Origin: Polyangium sp. y55x31
GTDB taxonomy: Bacteria; Myxococcota_A; Polyangia; Polyangiales; Polyangiaceae
Direction of reading: 5' to 3'
Assembly (NCBI RefSeq): GCF_029946505.1
Contig: NZ_JARZHG010000022.1
Location: 121,057 to 185,056, forward strand
DNA length: 64,000 bases
Both the position numbers and the translations under genes were made by a program. The notes beneath the pieces are model-generated. The model worked only from the letters and a program-made list of their open reading frames with translations. It made no database searches and had not been told where the DNA came from. This document shows positions 1 to 11,150 of this stretch, piece by piece; positions within the stretch are counted from its first letter, which is position 1; each line of letters begins with the position of its first letter.

Positions 1-908
1 CGGAAGGCGAAAGCAAGGGGGCGACGCCGCTGCCCTGGCTCGACGCCGAGGCCATGCCACGGCTCGCGCGCACCGATGCAGGCGCGTGGCTCGCGGCGTA
101 CAGCGAGCAGGGCGAGGACAAGCTTTCCCGTGTGTTCGTGCATCAGGGCGATCACGCGACGCCGCTCGGCGAGGGCGATCGATTCGACGCGCTCGACCTC
201 GCATGCGGCGCTTCGCGATGCGCGCTGCTCACGACGCGCCTCGGCAACGTCGCGACCGCGGGCGCCGAGCTCTGGATCGGCGCGCCAAACGAGCCGGCGT
301 CGTCGTGGAAGCGGACCGAGCTCGTCCCGGACACGCCCGAGAGCGACGCGCGCCCGTCGTGCCTCGCACGGATCGAGGCGCCGGCCGGAAGCGACGCCGG
401 CGCGGGCGGGAGCGTGGTCGCGGCGCTGCTCGAAGGGCAAGAGCTCGTGTTCTGGGAGGCGTCGGACGGCGGCGCGCCACGCTCCATCGGGCGCGTGCCG
501 GCGCCGTTCGGCATCGTGGACGCGACCGTGGCGGCGGGGCCGATCGCGCTCGTGTACGGGGCCTCCATCGACGAGGAGGGCTGCGCGAAGGAGGGCGGCA
601 AGCTCCGGTTCGAACGGGTCGGCAAGGAAGCCGCCGAGGTGCGCGCACACGCCCCGCCGATCTCGGGGGCGCTCCGGCCGCTCGAGCGAGGCGTGCTCGC
701 GACCTACCTCGCCCCGCTCGGCTGCGGCGTCGCGCGGAAGGTGGCGTACGCGGTGGTCCTCGATGCCGAGGGCACGCCGATTTCCACGCCGATGCCGGTG
801 GCCGACGCGACGAGTTTTGCCGTCGCGGCGCGCGGCGCCGACGTGGACATGTGGATTCAGATGGGGGACGAGGTCTCGTGGGTGCGCGCGACGTGCGCGG
901 CTCCGTAA
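1..908 (+). CDS. Hypothetical protein, 5' end outside the window
   Basis: The reading frame is open from the first bases of the window to a TAA at 906-908, so the gene starts upstream and only its last 301 residues are seen. An internal ATG at 54 could be read as a start, but codons before it are continuous and show the same strong G/C third-position bias, so I treat the gene as partial. No catalytic motif or membrane helix was recognised. Short beta-rich segments with repeated Trp, Gly and paired Cys suggest an exported beta-sheet protein, which is only an impression. It is followed by a tandem hairpin repeat and then the SDR gene. Function unknown. Confidence 0.6.
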   Translation, partial: EGESKGATPLPWLDAEAMPRLARTDAGAWLAAYSEQGEDKLSRVFVHQGDHATPLGEGDRFDALDLACGASRCALLTTRLGNVATAGAELWIGAPNEPASSWKRTELVPDTPESDARPSCLARIEAPAGSDAGAGGSVVAALLEGQELVFWEASDGGAPRSIGRVPAPFGIVDATVAAGPIALVYGASIDEEGCAKEGGKLRFERVGKEAAEVRAHAPPISGALRPLERGVLATYLAPLGCGVARKVAYAVVLDAEGTPISTPMPVADATSFAVAARGADVDMWIQMGDEVSWVRATCAAP

Positions 909-944
909 CGCTACGGACGAACCCGTCGTGCCGGGCAAACGGGG

Positions 945-1052
945 GTTCGGGGACGTAGCTCGGCTTGTCCGAACGTAGCCCCCGAGCGTCAATCGAGAGT
1001 TCGGGGACGTAGCTCGGCTTGTCCGAACGTAGCCCCCGAGCGTCAATCGAGA
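945..1052. repeat. 54-bp tandem duplication of a hairpin-forming intergenic repeat
   Basis: Two head-to-tail copies, 945-998 and 999-1052, are identical by eye. Each begins GTTCGGGGACGTAGCTCGG and ends in CCCCCGAGCGTCAATCGAGA. The two halves are partly complementary around a CTTGT loop, so each unit can fold as a hairpin with internal loops. Related copies lie at 20865-20901 and 38398-38450. The array lies just before the SDR start and argues against the upstream in-frame start codons inside it. Confidence 0.85.
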
Positions 1053-1096
1053 TGTTGCCATCGCCGCGCGAGCGGGTAGTGTCGAGTCCGCCCCGC

Positions 1097-2164
1097 ATGG
1101 CAGATCCGATCGACAACTCGAACAGCGAGCCTCGTGAGCCGGTGATCCCGCCGGCGAGGGGTTCGCGGAGCCGCTCGGGCGGGCGCGTCGTCGCGCTCAC
1201 GGGCGCGGCGTGTTTCCTCGGCCGAAACCTCGTCGGCCTCCTGGAAGAAGATCCAGCCACGACCCGCATCGTGACGATCGACGTGAAGTCGCCCGACACG
1301 GCAGGCCCGAAAGCGCGGCACTTCGAGGTCGATCTGACGAACCCGGCCTCGGAGGATCGTGTCGCCGAAATCCTCGCCTCCGAGGAGGTCGACACGCTCG
1401 TGCACCTCTGCTTCCTCTCGTCGCCCACGCACGCGACGGGCTGGGCGCACGAGCTCGAGTCCGTCGGCACGATGCACCTGCTCAACGCCGTACGGCAGGT
1501 CCGGCTGCGCAAGCTCGTGCAGTGGAGCCAGACGATGCTCTACGGCGCGCACCCGACGAACCCGAACTTCCTTACGGAGCGGCACGCTCTACGTGCCGAC
1601 ATGGACGAGCCGTTCTTCGCGGACAAGATCGCCGCCGAGCGTGAGCTCAACGCCTTCGCCGCGAAGTCGAAGGGCACCGTCGTCACGGTCCTGCGCACGG
1701 CGCCGATCGTCGGGCCGACGGTGCAGAACTGGGTCACGCGGTATCTCGGCATGCGCGTCGTGCCCACGCTGCTCGGCTTCGATCCGCTCTTGCAGTTCGT
1801 GCACGAAGTCGACGCGCTCGCGGCCTTCAAGCTCGCGCTCGATCGGGATCATCCGGGCACGTTCAACATCGCGTCCGACGGCGTTTTGCCGCTGTCCACG
1901 GTGCTGCGTCTGGCCGGCCGCTCGTCGATGCCGCTGCCGCACACGCTGGCGAGCTCGCTCGTCGGCGCGCTCTGGATCACGCAGGCCTCGGCCGTGCCGC
2001 CGAGCTTTTTGCGGTACCTCAAGTACGTCTGTGTCGCCGACGGCGACAAGGCGGCGCGCGTGATGGGCTTCAGGCCGGCCTACACGACCCGCGAGGCGCT
2101 GCTCGACTACCTCGCCGCGCAGCGCCTGCGCGACGCGAACCTGCTGCAGGAGAGCCCTGCCTAG
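1097..2164 (+). CDS. NAD-dependent epimerase/dehydratase-like (extended SDR) protein with altered active site
   Basis: This 355-residue protein has the extended short-chain dehydrogenase layout: a Rossmann beta-alpha-beta near residues 30-60, the acidic end of strand 2 (IDVKS), a VDTLVHL segment, and a C-terminal substrate-binding half. Two signature positions are unusual. The nucleotide-binding motif reads TGAACFLG, with Cys where the second Gly is usual, and the catalytic YxxxK position reads FFADK near residues 173-177, so the Tyr is Phe while the Lys remains. It may bind a nucleotide without normal catalysis. The ATG at 1097 is preferred because earlier in-frame starts fall in the tandem repeat. 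The acyltransferase gene begins 14 bp downstream, a pairing like mycobacterial Rv0501/Rv0502, which suggests a lipid-related role. Confidence 0.8.
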   Translation: MADPIDNSNSEPREPVIPPARGSRSRSGGRVVALTGAACFLGRNLVGLLEEDPATTRIVTIDVKSPDTAGPKARHFEVDLTNPASEDRVAEILASEEVDTLVHLCFLSSPTHATGWAHELESVGTMHLLNAVRQVRLRKLVQWSQTMLYGAHPTNPNFLTERHALRADMDEPFFADKIAAERELNAFAAKSKGTVVTVLRTAPIVGPTVQNWVTRYLGMRVVPTLLGFDPLLQFVHEVDALAAFKLALDRDHPGTFNIASDGVLPLSTVLRLAGRSSMPLPHTLASSLVGALWITQASAVPPSFLRYLKYVCVADGDKAARVMGFRPAYTTREALLDYLAAQRLRDANLLQESPA

Positions 2165-2178
2165 GCGGGCAGTTTTCC

Positions 2179-3711
<1,533 letters not shown>

Positions 3712-3712
3712 G

Positions 3713-4798
3713 ATGAGCCCAAAGGATCGCGGGGACGTGACAGGCGTCCTCGTCCTCGACAAACCCAAAGGTCCCACGAGCCACGACGTCGTCGGCAAGC
3801 TGCGGCGCGCCCTCGGCATGCGCCGCATCGGCCACGCCGGCACGCTCGATCCGATGGCGTCGGGCGTGCTCGTGATGCTGCTCGGCGAAGCCACGAAGCT
3901 CGGGCCGTACCTCACCGCGCACGACAAGGCCTACGAGGCGCGCGTGGTGCTCGGCCGCGGGACGGACACGCTCGACGCGGAAGGCACGGTCACGGCCGAG
4001 GCGCCGCAGCCGGCGTGGCTCGAAGACGAGATCACGCGGTTCGCGCAAGAAGGCGCGGGCGCGGCGCTGCCGAGGATCACGGCCGCGCTCGATCACGAGC
4101 GCGCGCGGACCGAACAAGCGCCGCCGGCGTTCTCGGCCATCAAGGTCGACGGCGCGAAGAGCTACGATCGCGCGAGGCGGGGCGAGGTCGTGGAGCTGCC
4201 CGCCCGTCCGGTCGCCGTGCGTGCGATCGAGCTCCGCGGCGCGGGGATCCTCGAACCGGGGAGGCTCGCGTTCCTCGACGTCTCGCTCGACGTGAGCAAG
4301 GGATACTACGTGCGCTCCCTGGCGCGTGATCTCGGTGAGGCCCTCGTGGTGCCCGCGCACCTCGGCGCGCTCCGTCGCACGCGGAGCGGGCCGTTCGGGC
4401 TCGACGTCGCGAAGACGCTCGACGCGCCCGGCGATGCGCTTCGCGCGGCCGTCGTGCCCCTCGCCGCGGCCGTTCGTCTGGGCCTACCCACGGCCGTTCT
4501 CACGGCCGAGGGCGTCGTGCGCGCGTCCCAGGGCAAACGCCTCGGCGTGGCGGATTTTTCCGAGCCTCCCCCGCGCGAGGTGGAAACCCGGGAGAGCACC
4601 GCGGCTCGTCCGGACGAACCTTCCGAATCCGAAGAATCTGCAACGAGCGCCTGGCTTTCCCCGGAGGGCCGTCTGGTCGCCGTGGGGAAATCGGATCATG
4701 ATGGTTACGTGGTTCAACGCGGCTTCACGGATGTCCCCACAGGCCGCGAGGTCGAGACGGAGAAGCACGTCGCGTCTGGACGTCGCTTTCCGCCCTGA
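3713..4798 (+). CDS. truB: tRNA pseudouridine-55 synthase TruB
   Basis: TruB isomerises U55 to pseudouridine in the T loop of tRNAs in the cytoplasm. The protein opens with GVLVLDKPKGPTSHDVV, carries the catalytic Asp in HAGTLDPMASG (Asp46), and has the later family motifs AYEARVVLG and YYVRSLARDLGEAL. At 361 residues it is longer than typical bacterial TruB (about 300-315). The extra length is mainly a C-terminal region after residue 250 with an acidic Glu/Ser stretch and no clear PUA domain. The ATG lies one base after the acyltransferase stop, suggesting translational coupling. The usual rbfA and infB neighbours are absent. Confidence 0.95.
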   Translation: MSPKDRGDVTGVLVLDKPKGPTSHDVVGKLRRALGMRRIGHAGTLDPMASGVLVMLLGEATKLGPYLTAHDKAYEARVVLGRGTDTLDAEGTVTAEAPQPAWLEDEITRFAQEGAGAALPRITAALDHERARTEQAPPAFSAIKVDGAKSYDRARRGEVVELPARPVAVRAIELRGAGILEPGRLAFLDVSLDVSKGYYVRSLARDLGEALVVPAHLGALRRTRSGPFGLDVAKTLDAPGDALRAAVVPLAAAVRLGLPTAVLTAEGVVRASQGKRLGVADFSEPPPREVETRESTAARPDEPSESEESATSAWLSPEGRLVAVGKSDHDGYVVQRGFTDVPTGREVETEKHVASGRRFPP

Positions 4799-4870
4799 CC
4801 ATCCGTAGCTGCCGAGCGACCGCGGCGGGTTGCGCCGTGGAAGCAAGGTCCGCTACGATTCGACGCGTAG

Positions 4871-4884
4871 GGAGTTCGGTTTTG
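4871..4884 (+). promoter_or_regulatory. Ribosome binding site supporting a TTG start
   Basis: GGAG at 4871-4874 stands 7 nt before TTG at 4882. The alternative GTG at 4837 has no comparable site, so the TTG is the better start for the CNNM-type gene. Confidence 0.6.
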
Positions 4885-6174
4885 AGTCCAAACGACGTAC
4901 CACTGGCGCTTTTGGCAGGGGCCATCGCGTCGGCGCTCGTCGGGGCCTTGTTCGCTGGCGCGGACACGGCCTTGACGAGCCTCACCCCGACCCGCCTGGC
5001 GGCGCTCATCGAGCAGGCGGAAGGACCGGAAAAAGCGGCGCTCGAGCGCATCCGCAGCGCCGACGCCAAGCTCCGGTCTCGTTATCTGCTCGGCAGGGTC
5101 CTCAGCACGACCTTGTCGGCCATCTTCACGGTGCTGTTCTTCGCGCCCCTGTACCCGCAGGCGGCGCCGTGGCTCGCCTTCGGCGTGACCGTGGTCTTCA
5201 CGAGCACGCTCTTCGAGGTGAGCACCACGCTCGGCCGCAAGCACGCCGACCACGTGGCGCCGATGGCCGCGCGCTGGCTCCGGCCGCTGGAGATCGTGAT
5301 GCTCCCGCTCGCGGTCCCGCTCGGCTGGCTCGGTGAGTCGATCGCCGCAAAGGAGAGCAGCGAGCCGCCGGATCCGCACATCACGGAGGCGGAGGTGGAG
5401 ATGCTGGTCGAGGAGGGCGCGCGGAGCGGCCTCTTCGGTCGTGAGCCCGCGGAGATGATCCGCAACGTGCTCGAGTTCCAGGATCGCACGGCGAAGGACG
5501 TGATGATCCCGCGGTCGCGCGTGGAGGCCATCGACGTCAACACGCCGCTCGACAAGACGCTCGCGCTCGTCACGGAGAGTGGTCACTCGCGTTACCCGGT
5601 CTATCGCGAGCAGCTCGACAACGTGGTGGGGCTCCTCTACGCGAAGGACCTGTTCAAGGCGTTCGAGGAAGATCGCCTGAAGAACAAGTCGCTGCAGGAG
5701 ATCGTGCGCAGCCCGGCGAACTTCGTGGCCGAGTCGCAGCCGCTCTCGACGCTGCTCAAGGAGATGCGCGGCCGCAGGCAACACCTCGCGATCGTGATGG
5801 ACGAGTTCGGCGGCGTGAGCGGCATCGTGACGCTGGAGGACGTGCTCGAAGAGATCGTCGGCGACATCCGCGACGAGCACGACGCCGAGGAAGCGCCGCC
5901 GATCCAGGATCTCGGCGACGGACGATTGATGGCGGACGCGGCCGTGTCGATCCGCGATCTCTCGGAGTTCCTCGGCTCGGATCTGGTGACGGACGGCGAG
6001 GGCGCGGTGGAGCAGGAGCACACGCTCGAAGGGCTTCTCACGGAGCACCTCGGCAAGACGCCCGAGAACGGCGCGAGCGTGAGCAAGTACGGCCTGCGCT
6101 TCATCGTGCGCGACTGCGACGAGCAGCACATCGGCAAAGTCGAGATCGTCAAGCCTCGCAGCGTCGAGGTCTGA
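4882..6174 (+). CDS. CNNM/HlyC-CorC family membrane protein (DUF21, CBS pair, CorC domain)
   Basis: The protein has 430 residues if the TTG start is used. Its N-terminal half is a DUF21/CNNM transmembrane domain with hydrophobic helices beginning LALLAGAIASALVGALF and further segments before residue 150. A CBS pair follows (around IPRSRVEAIDVNTPLDKTL and VMDEFGGVSGIVTLEDVLEE), then a C-terminal CorC_HlyC domain containing DGRLMADA. These proteins are Mg2+ or Co2+ transport or homeostasis factors in the inner membrane, despite the old haemolysin name. A GTG 45 bp upstream would add 15 residues but lacks a ribosome binding site. A strong hairpin ends the transcription unit. Confidence 0.9.
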   Translation: MSPNDVPLALLAGAIASALVGALFAGADTALTSLTPTRLAALIEQAEGPEKAALERIRSADAKLRSRYLLGRVLSTTLSAIFTVLFFAPLYPQAAPWLAFGVTVVFTSTLFEVSTTLGRKHADHVAPMAARWLRPLEIVMLPLAVPLGWLGESIAAKESSEPPDPHITEAEVEMLVEEGARSGLFGREPAEMIRNVLEFQDRTAKDVMIPRSRVEAIDVNTPLDKTLALVTESGHSRYPVYREQLDNVVGLLYAKDLFKAFEEDRLKNKSLQEIVRSPANFVAESQPLSTLLKEMRGRRQHLAIVMDEFGGVSGIVTLEDVLEEIVGDIRDEHDAEEAPPIQDLGDGRLMADAAVSIRDLSEFLGSDLVTDGEGAVEQEHTLEGLLTEHLGKTPENGASVSKYGLRFIVRDCDEQHIGKVEIVKPRSVEV

Positions 6175-6208
6175 GCGTCCTTCCGTTCCTCCTCGTGAGG
6201 ACAAAACG

Positions 6209-6238
6209 AAACGGGGCCCGCGTTTGCGAGCCCCGTTT
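6209..6238. terminator. Bidirectional terminator between convergent genes
   Basis: A 9-bp perfect stem, AAACGGGGC at 6209-6217 and GCCCCGTTT at 6230-6238, is followed by a short T-rich run on both strands. It separates the plus-strand CNNM-type gene from the minus-strand gene ending at 6262. Confidence 0.85.
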
Positions 6239-6261
6239 TACGTTGTCCGAAGGAACGGTGA

Positions 6262-7410
6262 TCAGCCGCCCGTCGTGACCTTCTGGATCTCGGTGTACAG
6301 CTTGTCGCCGACCTCGATGAGGCCGTCCTTGTCCTGGCCGGGGACCTCGTGTTCGCCCTTGAGCTCGGTGCGAAGATCGAGGAACGCCTTGCGCAGGTTG
6401 CGGATGCCTTCCTGGCTCGTGAACGCCGCCGTCGTCACCGGATCGACGGGGATGAGCTGCGGATCGCCGCTGCCGGGCAGATCACCCTTCGTGTAGCGGT
6501 TCAGCTTCTTCTCGACCGACTTCATGCCCTGCTGCGTGCGCTCCGGCTTGAGGATCGCGTAGTTCGCAGGCCAGTCCTTGCCGATGTCGAAGGGCTCCTT
6601 CACGGGCACGAGCTCGGCGATCACGCCCTTCTGGTCGGAGCGGAAGAGGACGGAGAAGTTCATCACCGGCTCCTTCTCCTCCTTCCAGGCCTTCTCGACG
6701 GGCGTCTTCGCGAGGTCGAGCAGGGCCTTGAGGCTGTCCTTCTTCTTGTTGAGATCCTCGACGCCCGAGGTGTAGTTGAGCAGGAGCCGAAGCGCGGTGC
6801 CCTTGAGGCCCGAGATCTTCGAGCCGTCGACCTTCGTCGCGTCGAACGGAACGTTCAGCGCCGCGAGCTGGCCCGAGAGCTCGGCCGGGTACTCCTTCTT
6901 GCCGAGCTTCTCCGCCGCGTCGCCGAGGAGCGTGTCGAGCTCCTTCATCTTGTCGTTCGCGGCCTTGACGTCGCCGAGCAGGCCCTTGGCGTTCTCGACG
7001 ACGATCTTGCCGCGCGCGTTGCGCTCGGCGGCGCCGCCGACCGGATAGCCGATCACGATGCCGAGGATCGCCGTGCCCGCGGCGGCCGCGTAGAGGCGCT
7101 TCTTCGCCTTCTCGCGCTCCTTGATGATCTCCTCGCCGACCTCGACCTTGATGGTCTGCTGGACGGCGGTGGGCTTCGGCGGCGGCGGCTCGGCGGCAGC
7201 GGCCTTCGCAGGCTGCGCGAACGGAGGAACCGGGATGCCGGGGGAGATCCCGGGCGGCGGAGCGATGTTCGGAGACTTCCCCGAACCAGAAGGCGGCGGC
7301 TGCGACTGACCAGGAACGGGCAGCGGCACGGCCTGCGTCCCGATGTTCGTCTTCCCGAGCCGCGCCTTCAGATCGATCTTGGGTTTCTTGCTCTTGTCTT
7401 CAGCAGCCAT
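6262..7410 (-). CDS. Hypothetical single-pass membrane protein with Pro-rich N-terminus
   Basis: This 382-residue protein starts at MAAEDKSKKPK, with GAGGAG just upstream. It has a basic then Pro/Gly-rich cytoplasmic region of about 90 residues, one transmembrane helix near residues 104-125 (YAAAAGTAILGIVIGYPVGG), and a C-terminal domain rich in Lys, Leu and Glu with short helices, probably periplasmic. No enzymatic motif was recognised. It is divergent from the alpha/beta hydrolase gene, with 159 bp between them. I know of no function for it. Confidence 0.7.
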   Translation of the reverse strand: MAAEDKSKKPKIDLKARLGKTNIGTQAVPLPVPGQSQPPPSGSGKSPNIAPPPGISPGIPVPPFAQPAKAAAAEPPPPKPTAVQQTIKVEVGEEIIKEREKAKKRLYAAAAGTAILGIVIGYPVGGAAERNARGKIVVENAKGLLGDVKAANDKMKELDTLLGDAAEKLGKKEYPAELSGQLAALNVPFDATKVDGSKISGLKGTALRLLLNYTSGVEDLNKKKDSLKALLDLAKTPVEKAWKEEKEPVMNFSVLFRSDQKGVIAELVPVKEPFDIGKDWPANYAILKPERTQQGMKSVEKKLNRYTKGDLPGSGDPQLIPVDPVTTAAFTSQEGIRNLRKAFLDLRTELKGEHEVPGQDKDGLIEVGDKLYTEIQKVTTGG

Positions 7411-7569
7411 CGGCTCCTCGTAGCGACCAGCGGGCAAGTTACCGGCGCGACGTACGTCGTGTCAACGGCGCGTCCGCTGAAATTCTCCCCCGGGCTTGGA
7501 AGCCCGAGGGCCGCGTTTCCTTGGTTTCTCGACGACGGCGCGCGATCGGGGTGGTACCTAGCGGAGCGC

Positions 7570-8496
7570 ATGCTTCCTCCGCGTCTGCCCCTCGCCGTCG
7601 AGACCCGCGCCGTCACGGCGCCGGACGGTGCGCGGATCAGGTACTACGCCACCCGATCGCCGTATCCGGGCGCGCCCGTCGTCATGCTCGCGAACGGCCT
7701 GGGGGGCCAGCACATCACGTGGAGCGCGCAGATCGAGCACCTGCGCGGGCGCTACCGCTTCCTCACGTGGGACTACCGCGGCCTCTTCGGCTCCGCGCGG
7801 CCGCCGGAGGACACGCCCGCGTCGTATGCGATTACGCGCCACGCCGAGGATCTCCTTGCGATCCTGGACGCCGAGGGCGAACCACGCGCGGCGTTCGTGG
7901 GCTGGAGCATGGGCGTCCAGGTCGTGCTCGAAGCGTACCGAAAGGCGCGGCATCGGGCGCGTTGCATCGTGCTCTTGAATGGTACGAGCGGTCGCCCGCT
8001 CGACACGGTGAGCCCCTTGCCGGGCATGAAGACCGTGCTGCCTTCGCTCGTGGAGCTCGCGAGCCGCGCGCATGCGCTCGCGTCGCAGGTCACGCGCAGG
8101 GCCGCGGACGTGCCCGAGGCGCTCGGGTGGCTCAAGGCGATGGGCGTCATGAACGCGTCGCTCGACGACGCGGTCTTCAACGAGCTCGTCCAGGGCATGA
8201 GCACGCTCGACATGGAGGCGTATTTTCACAACCTGCGCGCGCTTGGCGATCACGATGCCTCGGACGTGCTCGGCACGATCGACGTGCCCACGCTCCTCGT
8301 GACGGGGGATCGCGACGCGATGACGCCGGCCTCGCTCGCGAAGGAGATGGCCAAGCAGATCCCCGGGGCGGAGCTCTACGTCGTGCGCGGAGGCACGCAC
8401 TACACGGCGGTCGAGTTCCCCGAGCTCGTGAGCTTGCGGCTCGAGAAGTTCCTCGCGAAGGCCGCGCCGGGCCCGGGCGGAACGACGAACGAATAG
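7570..8496 (+). CDS. Alpha/beta hydrolase
   Basis: The 308-residue protein is a complete alpha/beta hydrolase. The nucleophile Ser113 lies in GWSMG, the acid Asp247 in VTGDRDAMTP, and the base His277 in GGTHYTAVE. An oxyanion-region motif LANGLGG and the WDYRG turn are also present. No signal peptide is seen, so it is probably cytoplasmic. The substrate is unknown; esterases, lipases, C-C hydrolases and haloperoxidase-like enzymes share this layout. The ATG at 7570 begins the region where family similarity starts; the open frame upstream is antisense to the preceding gene and is not coding. Confidence 0.85.
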   Translation: MLPPRLPLAVETRAVTAPDGARIRYYATRSPYPGAPVVMLANGLGGQHITWSAQIEHLRGRYRFLTWDYRGLFGSARPPEDTPASYAITRHAEDLLAILDAEGEPRAAFVGWSMGVQVVLEAYRKARHRARCIVLLNGTSGRPLDTVSPLPGMKTVLPSLVELASRAHALASQVTRRAADVPEALGWLKAMGVMNASLDDAVFNELVQGMSTLDMEAYFHNLRALGDHDASDVLGTIDVPTLLVTGDRDAMTPASLAKEMAKQIPGAELYVVRGGTHYTAVEFPELVSLRLEKFLAKAAPGPGGTTNE

Positions 8497-8649
8497 AGCG
8501 CGATTTGCCGGATTTTCCCCGGAAAAAGACGCATCGAGCGGCCAGCCGCACCGTGGCGCGGTGCTACTTTGTGGCCGGGGGGATGGATGGCCGCAGCGGG
8601 CGCCTCGGCGTGACGCGCGCGTTCGTCCATCGCTAGCAAGGTGGGATCG

Positions 8650-9266
<617 letters not shown>

Positions 9267-9270
<4 letters not shown>

Positions 9271-10328
9271 GCGCGGACGGCGCCTGCTTCGCCCACGTGT
9301 TCGAGCAGATCGCGCGGGAACCGCGATCGCTGCCGCGCGCGGTCGTGCGCGAGGCATTCGACGCGATCCTCGCGGGCGCGTGGACGCCGGTGCAAGTGGC
9401 CGGGTTCGTCGTCGCGCTGCGGCTGCGCGGCGAGGACGCGTCCACGATCGCGGCGGCCGTCGAGGCGATGCGCGCGGTGATGGTGCGGGTCGATCACGGG
9501 CTGCCCGCGGTCCTCGACACGTGCGGGACCGGAGGCGACGGGCTCGGCACGCTCAACGTGTCGACGGCGGCGGCGCTCGTCTGCGCCGCGACCGGCGCGC
9601 CCGTCGCCAAGCACGGAAATCGCAGCGTTTCGAGCCGTTCAGGCAGCGCCGACGTGCTCGAAGCGCTGGGCGTGCCGATCGACGTGCCGCCCGAACGTCA
9701 AGCCGAGGTGCTGCGCGCGGCGCAGATCGCGTTCCTGTTCGCGCCGGCGCATCATCCGGCGATGCGGCACGGCGCGCCGGTGCGGCGCGAGCTCGCGATC
9801 CGCACGATCTTCAACGCGCTCGGGCCGCTCTCGAACCCGGCGTGCACGACGCATCAACTGCTCGGCACGTACGATCACGCGCTCCGCCCGGTCTTCGCTG
9901 CGACGCTGGCCGAGCTCGACGTACGACGCGCGTGGGTCGTGCGCGGTGAGGACGGGCTCGACGAGGTGAGCCCGTTCGGGCCGACACGCGTGACGGAGCT
10001 CGCGCGTGGATCGTTACGAGAGATGGTCGTGCGGCCCGAGAACTTCGGCCTGCCAGTCTCGCCGCCGGGCGCGATCCAGGGCGGATCGGCAGCGGAGAAT
10101 GCCGACGCGATCCTCGCCGTCTTGCGCGGCGAGCCGCATCCGGCGCGATGCGCGATCGTGCTCAACGCGGCCGCGGCGCTCGCCATCTTCCGCGAGACGG
10201 ACGACCCGCGCGACTGGCCGGATCTCGCGGCGGAAGCAGCGGCGGCGCTCGACAGCGGCGCGGCCATGCGCACGCTCGATTCGCTCCGTGACGCCGCAGA
10301 GCGCGCGCGAGAGATGGGAGCGCCGTGA
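9267..10328 (+). CDS. trpD: Anthranilate phosphoribosyltransferase TrpD
   Basis: TrpD transfers phosphoribose from PRPP to anthranilate, the second step of tryptophan synthesis. The 353-residue protein carries the PRPP-binding CGTGGD near residues 86-91, the [21 protein letters not shown] block, [23 protein letters not shown] and VRGEDGLDE, all family hallmarks. It begins with GTG at 9267, overlapping the trpG stop by three bases, and its own TGA overlaps the trpC ATG by one base. The chain is therefore probably translated by coupling along one mRNA. Confidence 0.95.
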
Positions 10329-11146
10329 TGAGCGGGCAGGCAAAAAGGCGCGTCCTCGACACGATCCTCGCGTCGAAGCGGGCCGAGATCACAGCGCTGC
10401 TCGCAGCGCCTCCGCCGCGCATGAGCCACACGCCTTCGGGCGGCGTCTTCGAGGCGCTCCGCAGGCCGGAAGGCGGGGCGCTGCGGCTCCTCGCCGAGGT
10501 GAAGCTGCGTTCACCGTCGGCAGGCGCGCTCTCGTCCGTGCTGAGGCCGGCCGAGCGCGCGCGGCGCTACGCGGAGGCGGGCGCGACGATGATCAGCGTG
10601 CTCGTCGACGGTCCTTTCTTCGGCGGCTCGTACGACGACCTCGCGGCCTGTCGCGACACGCTCGACGCGGCCTTCGGCGCAGCGCGGCCAAAGCTCCTCT
10701 GCAAGGAGTTCATCCTGGACCCGATCCAGATCTCCATGGCGGCGGCGCATGGCGCGGACGCGGCGCTCTTGATCGCGCGCATCACCACGGCGGACGATCT
10801 CGCGCGGCTCGCGGACGCGGCGCGGGATCTCGGACTCGAGCCCTTCGTCGAGGTCGCGACCGAGGACGAGCTCGCCGCGGCCGAGCGTGCCCGCGCGCGT
10901 GTCCTCGGCGTCAACGCGCGTGATCTCGATACGCTCGCCATGGATCACGCGCGCGCCGAGCGTGTGCTCAGCCGCGCCGATCGCGACGCCGCGCGGGTCC
11001 ACCTCTCGGGGCTCGCTTCACCGTCCGACGTCGCGCGCATCGCACGAAGTCCCGCCGACGCGGCGCTCGTGGGCGAAGCGCTCATGCGGCAGGACGACCC
11101 GGGCCCGCTGCTTGCCTCGATGGTCGCAGAGGCCGCCGCCCGCTGA
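10328..11146 (+). CDS. trpC: Indole-3-glycerol phosphate synthase TrpC
   Basis: TrpC closes the indole ring of CdRP to give indole-3-glycerol phosphate. The TIM-barrel signatures are present: LLAEVKLRSPSAG (catalytic Lys and SPS phosphate motif), CKEFILDPIQI, LEPFVEVATEDEL, GVNARDLDT, and LSGLASPSDV with ALVGEALMR near the end. The protein has 272 residues, close to the usual length. The ATG overlaps the trpD stop, and an adjacent GTG at 10325 is an alternative. The gene converges on a lipoprotein gene with only four bases between the stops. trpE, trpF, trpB and trpA are not here. Confidence 0.95.
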   Translation: MSGQAKRRVLDTILASKRAEITALLAAPPPRMSHTPSGGVFEALRRPEGGALRLLAEVKLRSPSAGALSSVLRPAERARRYAEAGATMISVLVDGPFFGGSYDDLAACRDTLDAAFGAARPKLLCKEFILDPIQISMAAAHGADAALLIARITTADDLARLADAARDLGLEPFVEVATEDELAAAERARARVLGVNARDLDTLAMDHARAERVLSRADRDAARVHLSGLASPSDVARIARSPADAALVGEALMRQDDPGPLLASMVAEAAAR

Positions 11147-11150
11147 TCGC

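Noticed and set aside
6349..7569. N-terminal extension of the alpha/beta hydrolase
   Set aside because: It is antisense to the membrane protein gene at 6262-7410 and lacks hydrolase similarity. The ATG at 7570 is the start.
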